Of a DNA stretch of 64,000 bases, positions 24,722-33,542 are shown in pieces (position 1 is the stretch's first letter; every line of letters starts with the position of its first letter). This DNA comes from an uncultured beta proteobacterium (GTDB taxonomy: Bacteria; Pseudomonadota; Gammaproteobacteria; Burkholderiales; Burkholderiaceae_C). The stretch lies in NCBI GenBank assembly GCA_903905735.1, contig CAIVHU010000133.1:1-64000 (forward strand), read 5' to 3'. The position numbers and the translations under genes are program-made. The notes beneath the pieces were generated by a model. The model saw nothing but the letters and a program-made list of their open reading frames with translations, ran no database searches and was not told where the DNA came from.

Positions 24722-25582
24722 GTGACCCAAATTCGGATCAGTCATACAACGGTTTATCACTACCGCACCCCGGTCAGCCTGAATCCGCATCGGCTGATGT
24801 TGCGCCCCCGGGAAAGTCGCGAGCTGCAACTTTTGTCGCATACCTTGAAGGTGTTTCCCGACGCGTCGATCGCGTGGGCGAATGATGTCTGGGGCAATGC
24901 GATTGCGACGGCATCGTTTGGCGGCAAGACCGATGTTTTGCGGATTGAGAGTAGCGTCGAACTGACCCTCACCGGCAACCCCTGGCCGATCTTCAATATG
25001 GCGGCGACTGCCCTCAACTACCCCTTCTTTTATTCAAACGATGACCGCGCTGATCTGGGGGCGCTGGCGATCCAGCAGTACCTTGACCCGATGGGGCGCC
25101 TGCAGAAGTGGGCCCGATCATTCGTGCGGGGCATCGCACCGGACACGCTGGAATTGCTGAAGGCGATCAGTCACGGCGTGTCCGAAGCCTTGCAGTACGA
25201 AGTGCGCGAAAGCGAAGGTACCCAGACGCCGATCGAATCGCTTGACCGCGGGCGCGGTTCATGCCGCGACTTCGCCATCCTGTTTGCCGAGGCGGTACGC
25301 AGCCTGGACATGGGCGCCCGGATTGTGTCGGGCTACCTGTACGACCCGCAAGGCACGGCGACGGGTTCCTCAGGGTCAGGATCCACCCATGCGTGGGCAG
25401 AGGTCTATGTGCCCGGGGCTGGCTGGATCAACTTCGATCCGACCAATCGCAGCATCGGTGGATTCAATCTGGTTCCGGTCGCTGTTGCCCGCGACATCAC
25501 GCTGTTGATGCCGGTGTCGGGCAGCTACCTTGGTGCGACTGACACGTTCGCGGGCATGGAGGTCGAGGTCCGGGTGACCTGA
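24722..25582 (+). CDS. transglutaminase-like (cysteine protease fold) protein
   Basis: A 286-aa protein of the bacterial transglutaminase-like family with an N-terminal beta domain (TQIRISHTTVYHYRTPV). The catalytic Cys is in GRGSCRDFAILFAEAV, the His in THAWAEVYVPGAGW and the Asp in NFDPTN. This complete triad suggests peptidase or amidase activity. No signal peptide is seen. The start is uncertain: GTG 24722 has AGGAG about 12 bp upstream, and a longer frame starts at 24623. A strong terminator follows the gene. Confidence 0.85.
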   Translation: MTQIRISHTTVYHYRTPVSLNPHRLMLRPRESRELQLLSHTLKVFPDASIAWANDVWGNAIATASFGGKTDVLRIESSVELTLTGNPWPIFNMAATALNYPFFYSNDDRADLGALAIQQYLDPMGRLQKWARSFVRGIAPDTLELLKAISHGVSEALQYEVRESEGTQTPIESLDRGRGSCRDFAILFAEAVRSLDMGARIVSGYLYDPQGTATGSSGSGSTHAWAEVYVPGAGWINFDPTNRSIGGFNLVPVAVARDITLLMPVSGSYLGATDTFAGMEVEVRVT

Positions 25583-25628
25583 CTGATCAGGGTTGTCGGG
25601 CTGCTTGAACAATCCCTTTTCCAAAAAC

Positions 25629-25655
25629 AAAAAAGCACCCGAAGGTGCTTTTTTT
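25629..25655. terminator. intrinsic (bidirectional) terminator
   Basis: AAAAAAGCACC-CGAA-GGTGCTTTTTT is a perfect 11-bp stem with an A run before it and a T run after it, so it can end transcription from both sides. It lies between the convergent transglutaminase and phasin genes. Confidence 0.93.
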
Positions 25656-25690
25656 GTGGGGCGCTGCACAGGGCAGCGTTGCGAGAAGGC

Positions 25691-26236
25691 TTAGGCCTTC
25701 TTGCTGACCGCAGCAGCGGCGCTCAGAGCTTGCTCGGTCACGGCAGCCACATTGCTTTCAGCCATGGCCAGCGCCTTCTTGGCGGTGTTTTGAGCCGATT
25801 CGATGGCGCTTTGGCTGGAAGCCAGGGCGCTCTTGAGCACAGCCACAGCGGACTCCGTACCGGCCGGTACGTTCTTGGTCATGGTGTCCATCACTTGGGT
25901 GAAGGCTTTCTGGTTTTCAGCCGCTTTGCCTTCCATGGCCTTGGTGAACTCGGCGCTGGTCTCGATCGCGATGCCATACACGTGGCGGCCATAAGCGGCA
26001 GCCTTTTCAGCCATGGGAGCGAACAGGCCGGTTTGCAGGGCCATGACTTGTTGCACGTCTTTGGCAGCCATCAAGGTTTGAGCGTGTTCAAACGACTCGG
26101 TCATGATCGCTTTGGCAGCGGCCATGTTCAGCTCAACCATCTTTTCAAAACCGGCGAAGGTCTTGGTGGACAGGCCGCGAGCGGTGTCCATGTTGGCTTT
26201 GGTGAAGGCGGTGATTTGGTCTACGGTCATCATCAT
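25691..26236 (-). CDS. phaP: phasin family protein (polyhydroxyalkanoate granule-associated)
   Basis: A 181-aa helical, Ala-rich, cysteine-free protein of the phasin type. MTVDQITAFTKANMDTARGLSTKTFAGFEKMVELN and the TESFEHAQTLMAAKDVQQVMALQTGL segment match the phasin_2 family, which coats PHA storage granules and limits their size. The triple ATG at 26228-26236 marks the start; the first is chosen. Its promoter lies between two TGCAGTGCA-type operators, suggesting repression by a PhaR-like regulator until granules form. It is monocistronic, ending at the shared terminator. Confidence 0.9.
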   Translation of the reverse strand: MMMTVDQITAFTKANMDTARGLSTKTFAGFEKMVELNMAAAKAIMTESFEHAQTLMAAKDVQQVMALQTGLFAPMAEKAAAYGRHVYGIAIETSAEFTKAMEGKAAENQKAFTQVMDTMTKNVPAGTESAVAVLKSALASSQSAIESAQNTAKKALAMAESNVAAVTEQALSAAAAVSKKA

Positions 26237-26288
26237 GGTGGTACTCTCAGAGGTTGATTTCGGGTTGGGCATCTGCTTCACTCACTTA

Positions 26289-26362
26289 TGTTGCAGTGCA
26301 GCATGCATCGAATTATAGGGATGCAAAACCGCGATGCAAGTCTTTTTTGCTGCAGTGCAACA
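26289..26362 (-). promoter_or_regulatory. phasin promoter with two inverted operator-like sites
   Basis: On the minus strand a -35 TTGCAT (26334-26339) and a -10 TATAAT (26312-26317) are 16 bp apart. TGTTGCAGTGCAGCA (26289-26303) and TGCTGCAGTGCAACA (26348-26362) are inverted relatives of each other that bracket the promoter. Each is itself partly palindromic. GC-poor TGCA-rich sites are typical of PHA regulator (PhaR) control; the binding protein is inferred. Confidence 0.75.
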
Positions 26363-26393
26363 AAATAGCTAGATGGACACCTCTAAATCGGAT

Positions 26394-27287
26394 TCAGCGC
26401 CACAAAATCAGCCCGGTGCCCACCACCGTCATCACCGCGCCCAGCCACGCCGCCGGTGCCGGCGCGCGCTTGAGCTGGAACCACAGCAGCGGCAACACCA
26501 GAATCGGCGACACCGATGACAGGATGGCAACCAACCCCACTTTGCCTTTCTCCAGCGCCAGCAACACCAGCGTCATGCCCACGCCCATGGCGATAAAACC
26601 ATTGAGCCCGGTTTGCAGCAGCACCCGCGCGGTAGGTGCCTGCTGCGCACGCGCGGCCTGAAAACCCGTCAGCAGCAACACGCCATGTGCCGCCGTGGCG
26701 ACAGTGACACGTACCGCAGAGGCCATGATGGGGTCCACCTGCATCGTCATGACGGGCTTGGCGATGAGGGAGCCCACCGCCTGGCACAACGCCGCCAGCA
26801 GGGCCAGCGCCACGCCCATGCCGACATGGCCCTGGTCAGCCTCCCAGGCATGGGTTTCGTCCTTGTGCCGACCCAGCAGGATGGCAGTCATCACACCGGC
26901 CATGGTCAGTGCAGCACCGGCTGATGCCTGCAGACTCATGCGCTCACCCAGGAGCAGGAAACCCAGCCCCGCGCTGAAAGCCGCGTGGGTGGCAAACAGC
27001 ACCCCGGCCCGGCGCGGACCCAACCGGTTCATGGCGGCAAACAAAGCGGTGTCACCCACAAAAATGCCGATGAGGCCGCTCAGCGCCATGACGGCCCAGT
27101 AGCTGCTCTCAAAGCCGCGCCAGCCGCCAGTCACGGCCACCACCGTCCAGAGCATCACCGCCACCATGGCCATGCGCCAGCGGGTGAAAGCAAAGGCACC
27201 CAGATGCCGCGACGGTGTCACCGACATCACGCTGCCCACCGCCCAGCAAGCGGCGGCACCCAGCGCAAACAGGTCTTGCACCGCCAT
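26394..27287 (-). CDS. EamA/DMT-family transporter
   Basis: A 297-aa inner-membrane protein with ten hydrophobic segments in two EamA repeats (AAACWAVGSVMSV near the start, GDTALFAAMNRLGPRRAGVL in the first repeat, ALEKGKVGLVAILSSVSPILVLPLLW in the second). It is probably an exporter of a small metabolite. ATG 27287 is used; a GTG one codon earlier is also possible. It lies 30 bp after the creatininase-family gene on the same strand and may be cotranscribed. Substrate unknown. Confidence 0.9.
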   Translation of the reverse strand: MAVQDLFALGAAACWAVGSVMSVTPSRHLGAFAFTRWRMAMVAVMLWTVVAVTGGWRGFESSYWAVMALSGLIGIFVGDTALFAAMNRLGPRRAGVLFATHAAFSAGLGFLLLGERMSLQASAGAALTMAGVMTAILLGRHKDETHAWEADQGHVGMGVALALLAALCQAVGSLIAKPVMTMQVDPIMASAVRVTVATAAHGVLLLTGFQAARAQQAPTARVLLQTGLNGFIAMGVGMTLVLLALEKGKVGLVAILSSVSPILVLPLLWFQLKRAPAPAAWLGAVMTVVGTGLILWR

Positions 27288-27317
27288 CACGCGGGTCCGG
27301 TCATGCGGGCACCCACT

Positions 27318-28163
27318 TCAGCGCAGCGCGGGCTGCGCGTTGAGTATGTCGGGCGGTAGCCGGTCAAACTCAGCCAGCAGCTGCGCCAGCGCGCGGCCAG
27401 CGGCTTCGACCATCGCACGGCCCTTGTCTGCCGTGGCAGCCGATGCGTTGCCCACGGCACCGGCCGGGTTGTAGTCCTGCATCTGCCAGCCCAGCTTGGC
27501 GCTTTTTCCGTTGCCCAGAATCTCGAACTGCTTGGCGCGGGTTTGCGAGGTGGAGGTAAAGTTTTGCGCCTGGCTCATGTCCACGTGCGCGGGGGCCAAC
27601 GCCAGCATCATCGAGGTCTCGATATCGCCCGCGTGGATGCCAAAGCGGTGCTCGTCGGCGCTGAACAACGCATTCACATCGTGGCCCTGCGAGTCTTTGA
27701 GGGGCAGATTGAACCAGCTCACGCTGTACACGAGCATGTTCAGGCGCGCGCGCAGGTCACGCGCCACCAAATCCATCACACTGACATTGCCGCCGTGCGC
27801 GTTGAAGATCACCAGCTTGGTGATGCCGCTGGCAGCCACCGATTCGCCAATGTCTGTCCACAGCCGAACAATCGTTTCATTCTTGAGCGTCAGTGTGCCC
27901 GGAAAGCGCGTGTGCTCGGGGCTCAGACCCACCGTCTGCGCGGGCAAAAAGAGTACTTTCAGGTCAGCAGCCAGGTGCGGCAACGCGGCTTGGATGATGC
28001 CGTCCACCAGCACCGAATCGACACTCATTGGCAAATGCGGGCCATGCTGTTCGGTCGCCGCCACCGGCAACACCGCGATGGTGCGCGATGCGTCGCCGCT
28101 GGCCTGCAGCGCTGCAAAGTAACGGGTACTCAGATCGGCCCAAAAGCGTGATGAGGGAGTCAT
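27318..28163 (-). CDS. creatininase-family metal-dependent amidohydrolase
   Basis: A 281-aa protein with the family metal-binding motifs: TEQHGPHLP near residue 37 (Glu and His), D in MSVDSVLVDG, FNAHGGNVSVMD, and HAGDIETSMML with the conserved Glu. These match the creatininase/MftE/FAPy-deformylase superfamily. Possible roles are hydrolysis of a cyclic amide or of formamidopyrimidine-type compounds; sequence alone does not decide. It is upstream of the EamA transporter gene on the same strand. Confidence 0.88.
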   Translation of the reverse strand: MTPSSRFWADLSTRYFAALQASGDASRTIAVLPVAATEQHGPHLPMSVDSVLVDGIIQAALPHLAADLKVLFLPAQTVGLSPEHTRFPGTLTLKNETIVRLWTDIGESVAASGITKLVIFNAHGGNVSVMDLVARDLRARLNMLVYSVSWFNLPLKDSQGHDVNALFSADEHRFGIHAGDIETSMMLALAPAHVDMSQAQNFTSTSQTRAKQFEILGNGKSAKLGWQMQDYNPAGAVGNASAATADKGRAMVEAAGRALAQLLAEFDRLPPDILNAQPALR

Positions 28164-28194
28164 GGTGCAATTTGAGTGAGTAGGCGCTTGCGCC

Positions 28195-28542
28195 TCAAGC
28201 CTTCTTCATGAATTCGGCCTTGAGCATGAAGGCGCCCTGATCGGTTTTGCAATCGACCTCGTGGTCGCCCGCGCCTTCGGGCAGGCGGATACCTTTGATT
28301 TTGGTGCCCTTTTTCAACACGATGGACGAGCCCTTGACCTTCAGGTCCTTGATCAGGATCACCGTGTCGCCACTTGCCAGCGGATTGCCGTTGGCATCGA
28401 CCACCGGGCCGCTGGCCTCTTCACCGTCACCAGCGGCAGCCGTTTGCGGCCACTCAAACCCGCAGTCCGGGCAAATGTAGTTGTCTCCATCCGGGTAGGT
28501 GTTTTCTAAAGTGCATTGGGGGCAGCCGGGCAAATTGGACAT
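28195..28542 (-). CDS. yjdM: YjdM (PhnA-like) zinc-ribbon protein
   Basis: A 115-aa protein with an N-terminal zinc ribbon CPQC...CPDCGFEW (cysteines near residues 7, 10, 24, 27) and the C-terminal PhnA domain (DSxGNPLASGDTVxLIKDLKVKGSS-like segment). This matches E. coli YjdM, once called a phosphonate utilisation protein though its role is unclear. ATG 28542 gives the typical MSNLPGCPQC start. No phosphonate genes are nearby. It is divergent from the alanyl-tRNA editing gene. Confidence 0.92.
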   Translation of the reverse strand: MSNLPGCPQCTLENTYPDGDNYICPDCGFEWPQTAAAGDGEEASGPVVDANGNPLASGDTVILIKDLKVKGSSIVLKKGTKIKGIRLPEGAGDHEVDCKTDQGAFMLKAEFMKKA

Positions 28543-28673
28543 GATGAAAGGGTGAAACACATCGAAAATTTTCAGGCCGTAAGTGTACGAGCGCAACGCG
28601 CAGCGTAGATGTGGGCCCCGGCTTGACGCACGCAAACCTGCCAAGTGGCCGTTGCAGAGGCAAAATAGGCGGC

Positions 28674-29441
28674 ATGACCCAAGACCTCTTCCGCCAAAAC
28701 GCTTACCTCACAGAATGCACCGCCACGGTGACCGCCATCAAGCCCCAGGGCATCGTGCTGGATCGCACCGTGTTTTACTCGCTGGGCGGCGGACAGGCAG
28801 GGGATACTGGCGTGCTGGTGCTGGCCGATGGCTCTGAACTCGCCATTGTGGACACCCGCAAGGGCAAAGCGGACGACGGCAGTTTTACACAAGAAATATG
28901 CCACCAGCCCCTGTCGAAACAGCTTGAGCAGCTATTGAATCAGGATCAACACGATGCCCACAAACTCAAGGTGGGCGACAGCGTCACCGCGCGCATCGAC
29001 TGGGTGCGCCGCCATCGGATGATGCGTTTTCACACCGCCAGCCACCTGCTGTGCCACATCGTGCCCAAGCTGGTCAACGGCTGCTCGATCACGCCGGACT
29101 ACGCTCGCATCGACTTCAACATGACCGAGGCGCTGGACAAAGAGACGTTGAGCGCAGCAATTGCAAAACTGGTGGCAGCAAAGCACCCGGTAACGGTCGG
29201 TGCCATCACCGATGACGAACTCGACGCCAACCCGGCGTTGATCAAAAGCATGTCGGTGCAACCACCTCGCGGCAGCGGGCAGATTCGCACCATCGGCGTT
29301 GGCACTGACAACCTGATCGACCTGCAACCCTGCGGCGGCACGCATGTGGCCAACACCGCCGAGATTGGCGCGGTCATCGTCACCAAGATCGAGAAAAAAT
29401 CCGCCATGACGCGCCGCGTGGTGCTCGGTTTTGCGCCATGA
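28674..29441 (+). CDS. alanyl-tRNA editing protein (AlaX-type)
   Basis: A 255-aa free-standing editing domain related to AlaRS, which hydrolyses Ser- or Gly-mischarged tRNA-Ala. The zinc site is HTASHLLCH (H-x3-H) plus CGGTHVANTAEIG near the C-terminus. The N-terminal beta domain has VFYSLGGGQAGDTG. Residues about 73-89 (ICHQPLSKQLEQLL) interrupt the usual sequence before LKVGDSVTARIDW and correspond to repeat A. ATG 28674 is chosen over an upstream frame. The stop overlaps the DUF167 gene by 4 bp. Confidence 0.92.
   Translation: MTQDLFRQNAYLTECTATVTAIKPQGIVLDRTVFYSLGGGQAGDTGVLVLADGSELAIVDTRKGKADDGSFTQEICHQPLSKQLEQLLNQDQHDAHKLKVGDSVTARIDWVRRHRMMRFHTASHLLCHIVPKLVNGCSITPDYARIDFNMTEALDKETLSAAIAKLVAAKHPVTVGAITDDELDANPALIKSMSVQPPRGSGQIRTIGVGTDNLIDLQPCGGTHVANTAEIGAVIVTKIEKKSAMTRRVVLGFAP
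28891..28939 (-). repeat. dispersed repeat A, copy 9 (in frame inside the alaX-type gene)
   Basis: The reverse strand reads TTCAATAGCTGCTCAAGC, then ACAGGGGCTGGTGGCATATT. It is fully translated inside the editing protein. Confidence 0.65.
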
Positions 29442-29758
29442 GCCGTGGCCAGGTGAAGAACATCACCGGCGACAGCTTCTTCGCCTGGGACGGTGACGTG
29501 CTGGTGGTCAACATTCTGGGCAAACCCAGCTCCGCCAAAGACGCCATCGGCAAACCCAAGGGCACGCAACTCAAGATCAGCGTCACCGCCAAACCGTTAA
29601 ACGGCAAGGCCACCGACCACATGGTCCGTTTTCTGGCCCCGCTGTTTGGGGTGAACGTGTCGGCGATCGAAGTGGTATTTGGCCAGGAAAACGTCAACAA
29701 ACAGTTGCGCATCACCGCGCCCACCAAGTTGCCAACGGTGTTTACCGAGCAGGGCTAA
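29438..29758 (+). CDS. DUF167/YggU family protein
   Basis: A 106-aa protein with the DUF167 core LKISVTAKPLNGKATDHMVRFLAPLFGVN, the conserved P-x-x-GKA(N/T) segment of the family. Structures exist for relatives but the role is not established. It is coupled to the alanyl-tRNA editing gene by an ATGA overlap. The segment PSSAKDAIGKPKGTQ replaces the usual short P-x-ax-D loop and makes the protein slightly long. Function unknown. Confidence 0.85.
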   Translation: MSRGQVKNITGDSFFAWDGDVLVVNILGKPSSAKDAIGKPKGTQLKISVTAKPLNGKATDHMVRFLAPLFGVNVSAIEVVFGQENVNKQLRITAPTKLPTVFTEQG

Positions 29759-29813
29759 CGCTCCTCGCCCCTTCAAACTCCGCTTTTGGGGCGCACCGCG
29801 CCGTTGATCCAGC

Positions 29814-30401
29814 CTACTTCAGCTTGCCCAACGACACCCGGAACGCTTCCAGCCGCGCCTCGTAGTCGGTCGCGTCACCATAGGCAAGAAACTGGTTGTA
29901 GCGGGCGTGGGTGCCGATGACCTTTTTGGCGTGTTTGATGGGGCAAAAATAGGCTTCGGTGCGCGCCAGAATCTCGCGCATGTAGGCCATCAGGCCGTTG
30001 CCGTACTCGCAATAGGTGCAGTGAAATTTTTCGATGAAATTGAGGTATTGCAGCTGACCACGGTCATACACCAGATAGTCGGAACGTCGCACTTTGGTGA
30101 TGCCGTAGATCGGGAAACAGCTCCACTGGTAAAAGCTGATACACACATCCAGCAGCATCAGCGGAAAAATCATGCCGTAAATGATGGGGCCGGTGAGCAG
30201 GTTTTGCGGGCGATAACCAACCACCCAGCGGAAAAAATTCATCTTGAGCTTGCGGTGCGCGGCCTTCACCGAGGACTCAAACTCGACCTTCTTGCCCTTG
30301 ATCTCAAAGGCCATTTTGCTTTCCTGCGCATGCACGGCGGTGATCAGATCGGCCTCCAAAGTGGCCATTTGTGCCAGGATCTGACTGATGCGTTCGCTCA
30401 T
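29814..30401 (-). CDS. conserved hypothetical membrane protein with HCTYCEYGNG motif
   Basis: A 195-aa protein I cannot assign. An N-terminal helical stretch with Glu/Lys heptad character (about 1-55) is followed by two closely spaced hydrophobic segments (about 68-95: LLTGPIIYGMIFPLMLLDVCISFYQW). A conserved-looking motif FHCTYCEYGNGLMAYMREIL near residue 130 contains a CxxC pair and could bind metal. FCPIKHAKK follows. The gene is convergent with the DUF167 gene and divergent from the RNase gene. It is a real gene judging by codon use and composition; its function is unknown. Confidence 0.75.
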   Translation of the reverse strand: MSERISQILAQMATLEADLITAVHAQESKMAFEIKGKKVEFESSVKAAHRKLKMNFFRWVVGYRPQNLLTGPIIYGMIFPLMLLDVCISFYQWSCFPIYGITKVRRSDYLVYDRGQLQYLNFIEKFHCTYCEYGNGLMAYMREILARTEAYFCPIKHAKKVIGTHARYNQFLAYGDATDYEARLEAFRVSLGKLK

Positions 30402-30569
30402 GGTGTTCCCCTTTTGATTCTTGTATCACGTCTGCTCATGCTGCCTGGCAATATACGCGTATGCGGATTCTGAACTTCTGTCATCTGCATCGGCGGTAAG
30501 GCAGGGTGATTGGGTGAGGCGACCGGGCTTTGGGGCGAAAGGCGCGCGCCCCATGGGACAATCCGGCGC

Positions 30570-32645
30570 ATGCACTTATTATTTGAAGAAACTGGTAAAT
30601 TTCTCGCTGGCCGGGCTCTCTCGGAGACAGACACCTCGGCGCAGGTCGAGTTGGACAGCGGCAAACGCGTCAAGGTCAAAGCGGCCAATATCCTGCTCAA
30701 GTTTGACAAGCCCGAACCGGCCCAACTGATGGCCGCCGCGCAGGCGGTGGCCAGCGGCATCGAGCTGGACATGGCCTGGGAATTCGCCCCCGAAGAAGAG
30801 TTTGGCTTTGCCGAACTAGCACGCGACTATTTTTCGGAACAAGCCACCTTGAGTGAACAGGCTGGCATGCTGCTGGCGCTGTTTGAGGCCCCGCACTACT
30901 TTCGCCGCGCGGGCAAAGGACGATTCCGCAAGGCCTCCAAAGACATCCTGGCCCAGGCGCTGGCCGCTATCGAGAAGAAAAAGCAGATTGCCCTGCAAAT
31001 TGAAGACTGGGTGAAAGAGCTGAGCGCTGGCACCTGCCCGCAAGCCATTCGCGACCAGTTGTACAAAATCCTCTTCAAGCCCGACAAAAACGCGCCGGAG
31101 TACAAGGCAGTGGTGGAGGCTTCGCGGGCCACGCATCTGGGCCCGCTGGAGTTGCTGATCAAGGCCGGCGCGATTGACTCGCCCTACCAGTTCCACTGGC
31201 GGCGCTTTTTGCTGGAAAACTTCCCCAAAGGCACCGGTTTCCCCACGCTGGAGGCCCCGCGCATCACCGAAGACCTGCCGCTGGCCAGCGCGCAGGCGTT
31301 TTCGATCGACGATTCAGCCACCACCGAGATTGACGACGCGCTCTCGGTGCAGGGTCTGGGCACCGGCACGGTGCTGCTGGGCATCCACATCGCCGCACCG
31401 GGCCTGGCCATCACGCCCGGTAGCGCCATCGACCATTTGGGCCGCGCACGCCTGTCCACCGTGTACATGCCGGGCTACAAAATCACCATGCTGCCCGACG
31501 AGGTGGTGCAGGCCTACACACTGATGGAGGGCAAAGACTGCCCAGCAGTGTCGCTGTACGTCACGCTAGATGAAGCCACGCTGGAGATCAAAACGACTGA
31601 AACGAAGCTGGAGCGGGTCCATATCAGCGCCAACCTGCGCCACGACCAACTCGACGATGTGGTCACCACCGACTGGCTGGAAGACCCAGCTTTTACACAT
31701 CAAATCGACCCCCAGACCTTATTGGATAAGCGCGAGCAGCTCTCATTTTTATATCGCCTGGCAAAAGACTTGAAAGCCAAGCGCGAGCTGGTGCGCGGCA
31801 AACCCGAGACCTTTAACCGGCCAGATTACAACTACCGGCTGGTCGGCAATAACGGTGCCGTGCCCGATGGCTCCGAGCAGGTGCACATCAGCGTGCGCCA
31901 GCGCGGCGCGCCGCTGGACCTGATCGTCTCCGAGGCGATGATCCTGGCCAACAGCACCTGGGGCGGCTGGATGGCCGAGCTGGGTGTGCCCGGCATTTAC
32001 CGCAGCCAAGCCAGCATGGCACCCGGCGTGAAGGTGCGCATGGGCACCAAGGCGCTGCCACATGCCGGCATGGGCGTGAAAAGTTACGCCTGGAGCAGCT
32101 CACCGCTGCGTCGTTACACCGATTTGGTCAACCAGTGGCAGATCATTGCCTGCGCGCGCCACGGCAAAACTGCAGCGCTGGCGGCCCCTTTTAAGCCCAA
32201 GGACGTGGAACTGTTTGCCATCATCTCCAGCTTTGACGCCGCCTACGCCGCCTACAACGGCTTTCAGAATGCCATGGAGCGTTTCTGGGTGCTCAAATAC
32301 GTGCAGCAGCAGGGCATCACCGAGGTGGAAGCGACCCTATTCAAGGACAACCTGGTGCGCGCCGACCACCTGCCGCTGGTACTGCCGGTCGCCGGTGCCC
32401 AGGGCCTGCCGCGCTGGGCGCAGGTGATGGTGCGCCTGGGTGACATCGACGAAGTCTCGCTCGACATCCACGGCACGGTGACCGCGCACCTGGACGGTGG
32501 CGCTGATGACAAATCTGCGGCCGATGCCGACAGCGGCGAGGACGACGAAGACACCTTGGCCGGCCCGATTGCCATCGCCGTGGACCTTGACGAGGGTGAA
32601 AAATCCTCTGTCGTATCAGCACCCGGCGATAATCCCGCCCCGTGA
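30570..32645 (+). CDS. RNase II/VacB-family 3'-5' exoribonuclease
   Basis: A 691-aa protein with an RNB catalytic domain. IDDSATTEIDDALSVQ (about 246-261) carries the metal-binding aspartates, and the later motif WSSSPLRRYTDLVNQWQI matches the conserved SSPLRRYxDL signature. It degrades RNA processively from the 3' end. The C-terminal region after about 600 is acidic and does not show an obvious S1 domain. Start ATG 30570 (MHLLFEETGKFLAGR) is chosen over an earlier frame. Residues about 378-394 coincide with repeat A. It overlaps the TonB-like gene. Confidence 0.9.
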   Translation: MHLLFEETGKFLAGRALSETDTSAQVELDSGKRVKVKAANILLKFDKPEPAQLMAAAQAVASGIELDMAWEFAPEEEFGFAELARDYFSEQATLSEQAGMLLALFEAPHYFRRAGKGRFRKASKDILAQALAAIEKKKQIALQIEDWVKELSAGTCPQAIRDQLYKILFKPDKNAPEYKAVVEASRATHLGPLELLIKAGAIDSPYQFHWRRFLLENFPKGTGFPTLEAPRITEDLPLASAQAFSIDDSATTEIDDALSVQGLGTGTVLLGIHIAAPGLAITPGSAIDHLGRARLSTVYMPGYKITMLPDEVVQAYTLMEGKDCPAVSLYVTLDEATLEIKTTETKLERVHISANLRHDQLDDVVTTDWLEDPAFTHQIDPQTLLDKREQLSFLYRLAKDLKAKRELVRGKPETFNRPDYNYRLVGNNGAVPDGSEQVHISVRQRGAPLDLIVSEAMILANSTWGGWMAELGVPGIYRSQASMAPGVKVRMGTKALPHAGMGVKSYAWSSSPLRRYTDLVNQWQIIACARHGKTAALAAPFKPKDVELFAIISSFDAAYAAYNGFQNAMERFWVLKYVQQQGITEVEATLFKDNLVRADHLPLVLPVAGAQGLPRWAQVMVRLGDIDEVSLDIHGTVTAHLDGGADDKSAADADSGEDDEDTLAGPIAIAVDLDEGEKSSVVSAPGDNPAP
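31701..31750 (-). repeat. dispersed repeat A, copy 10 (in frame inside the RNase gene)
   Basis: The reverse strand reads GAGAGCTGCTCGCGCTTATC, then AATAAGGTCTGGGGGTCGAT. The match to the family is strong and the frame is kept. Confidence 0.7.
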
Positions 32646-33499
32646 ACCTGCGGTCTTTCAGCACCCTTCAAATTGCGCTTGGCGTGTCCATTGCCGTGCA
32701 CGCGGCGCTGCTGACGGTGCGTTTTGTGAACCCCGAAGCCTTCAACCGGGTGTTTGAAGACACCCCGCTCGAAGTCATTCTCGTCAACGCCAAAACCTCT
32801 GACAAACCCACCAAGGCCCGCGCCATTGCCCAAACCAACATGGCCGGCGGCGGCGACAAGGACAAAGGCCGCGCCACCAGCCCGCTGCCGCATGCGCTGA
32901 TGTCAACGCAGGGCGAAGTCAGCGAACGGGACAGCGAGCGCCAGGTGCGCGAGATGCAGGAGCAGCAAAAGGTGCTGCTCTCCAGGGTCAAAAACGCGTT
33001 GGCAGCCATGCCACCCACTGACCCGCAGCAACAAAAAGTCAGCCCGGATGTGGTTCAGCGCGAGGAAAAACGCCGCCAGTTGATTGAATTGCTGGCCGAA
33101 ATCGAGCGGCGCATCCATATGGAGAACGAGCGCCCCAAAAAGCGCTACATCAGCCCGGCCACGCGTGAAGCCGTTTACGCCATCTACTACGATCGCCTGC
33201 GCCGCGCCATTGAAGACAAGGGCACCGAGAACTTTCCCGAGCAGGGTGGCCACAAGCTTTATGGCGAGCTGACCATGATCGTCACGGTCAATCACGACGG
33301 CCGGGTCCTTGCCACTGAAGTGGTACAAAGCTCAGGCAACCCGCTGCTGGACCGGCGCGCCCAGGCGATTGCGAAAGCAGCCGGGCCGTTTGGGGCCTTC
33401 AATCGCGAGATGCGCCGCCAGGCGGACCAGATTGCAGTGGTGTCGCGCTTCAAATTCACCCGCGACGACACGCTGCAAACCAGCCTCAACGCGCCGTGA
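32642..33499 (+). CDS. TonB-family energy transducer-like protein
   Basis: A 285-aa protein with an N-terminal membrane anchor (ALGVSIAVHAALLTVRF), a charged periplasmic region with a predicted coiled coil (about 95-165), and a C-terminal TonB-like domain (GELTMIVTVNHDGRVLATEVVQSSGNPLLDRRAQAIAKAAGPF). It starts with GTG overlapping the RNase stop. The usual Pro-rich spacer is not seen and no exbB/exbD genes are near, so a role in outer-membrane transport is less certain than the family call. It precedes aroE and mtgA. Confidence 0.85.
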   Translation: MNLRSFSTLQIALGVSIAVHAALLTVRFVNPEAFNRVFEDTPLEVILVNAKTSDKPTKARAIAQTNMAGGGDKDKGRATSPLPHALMSTQGEVSERDSERQVREMQEQQKVLLSRVKNALAAMPPTDPQQQKVSPDVVQREEKRRQLIELLAEIERRIHMENERPKKRYISPATREAVYAIYYDRLRRAIEDKGTENFPEQGGHKLYGELTMIVTVNHDGRVLATEVVQSSGNPLLDRRAQAIAKAAGPFGAFNREMRRQADQIAVVSRFKFTRDDTLQTSLNAP

Positions 33500-33542
33500 G
33501 TCCGTTGACTGCCCTCGCCCCCCCAAGAAAGACACCATTGAC

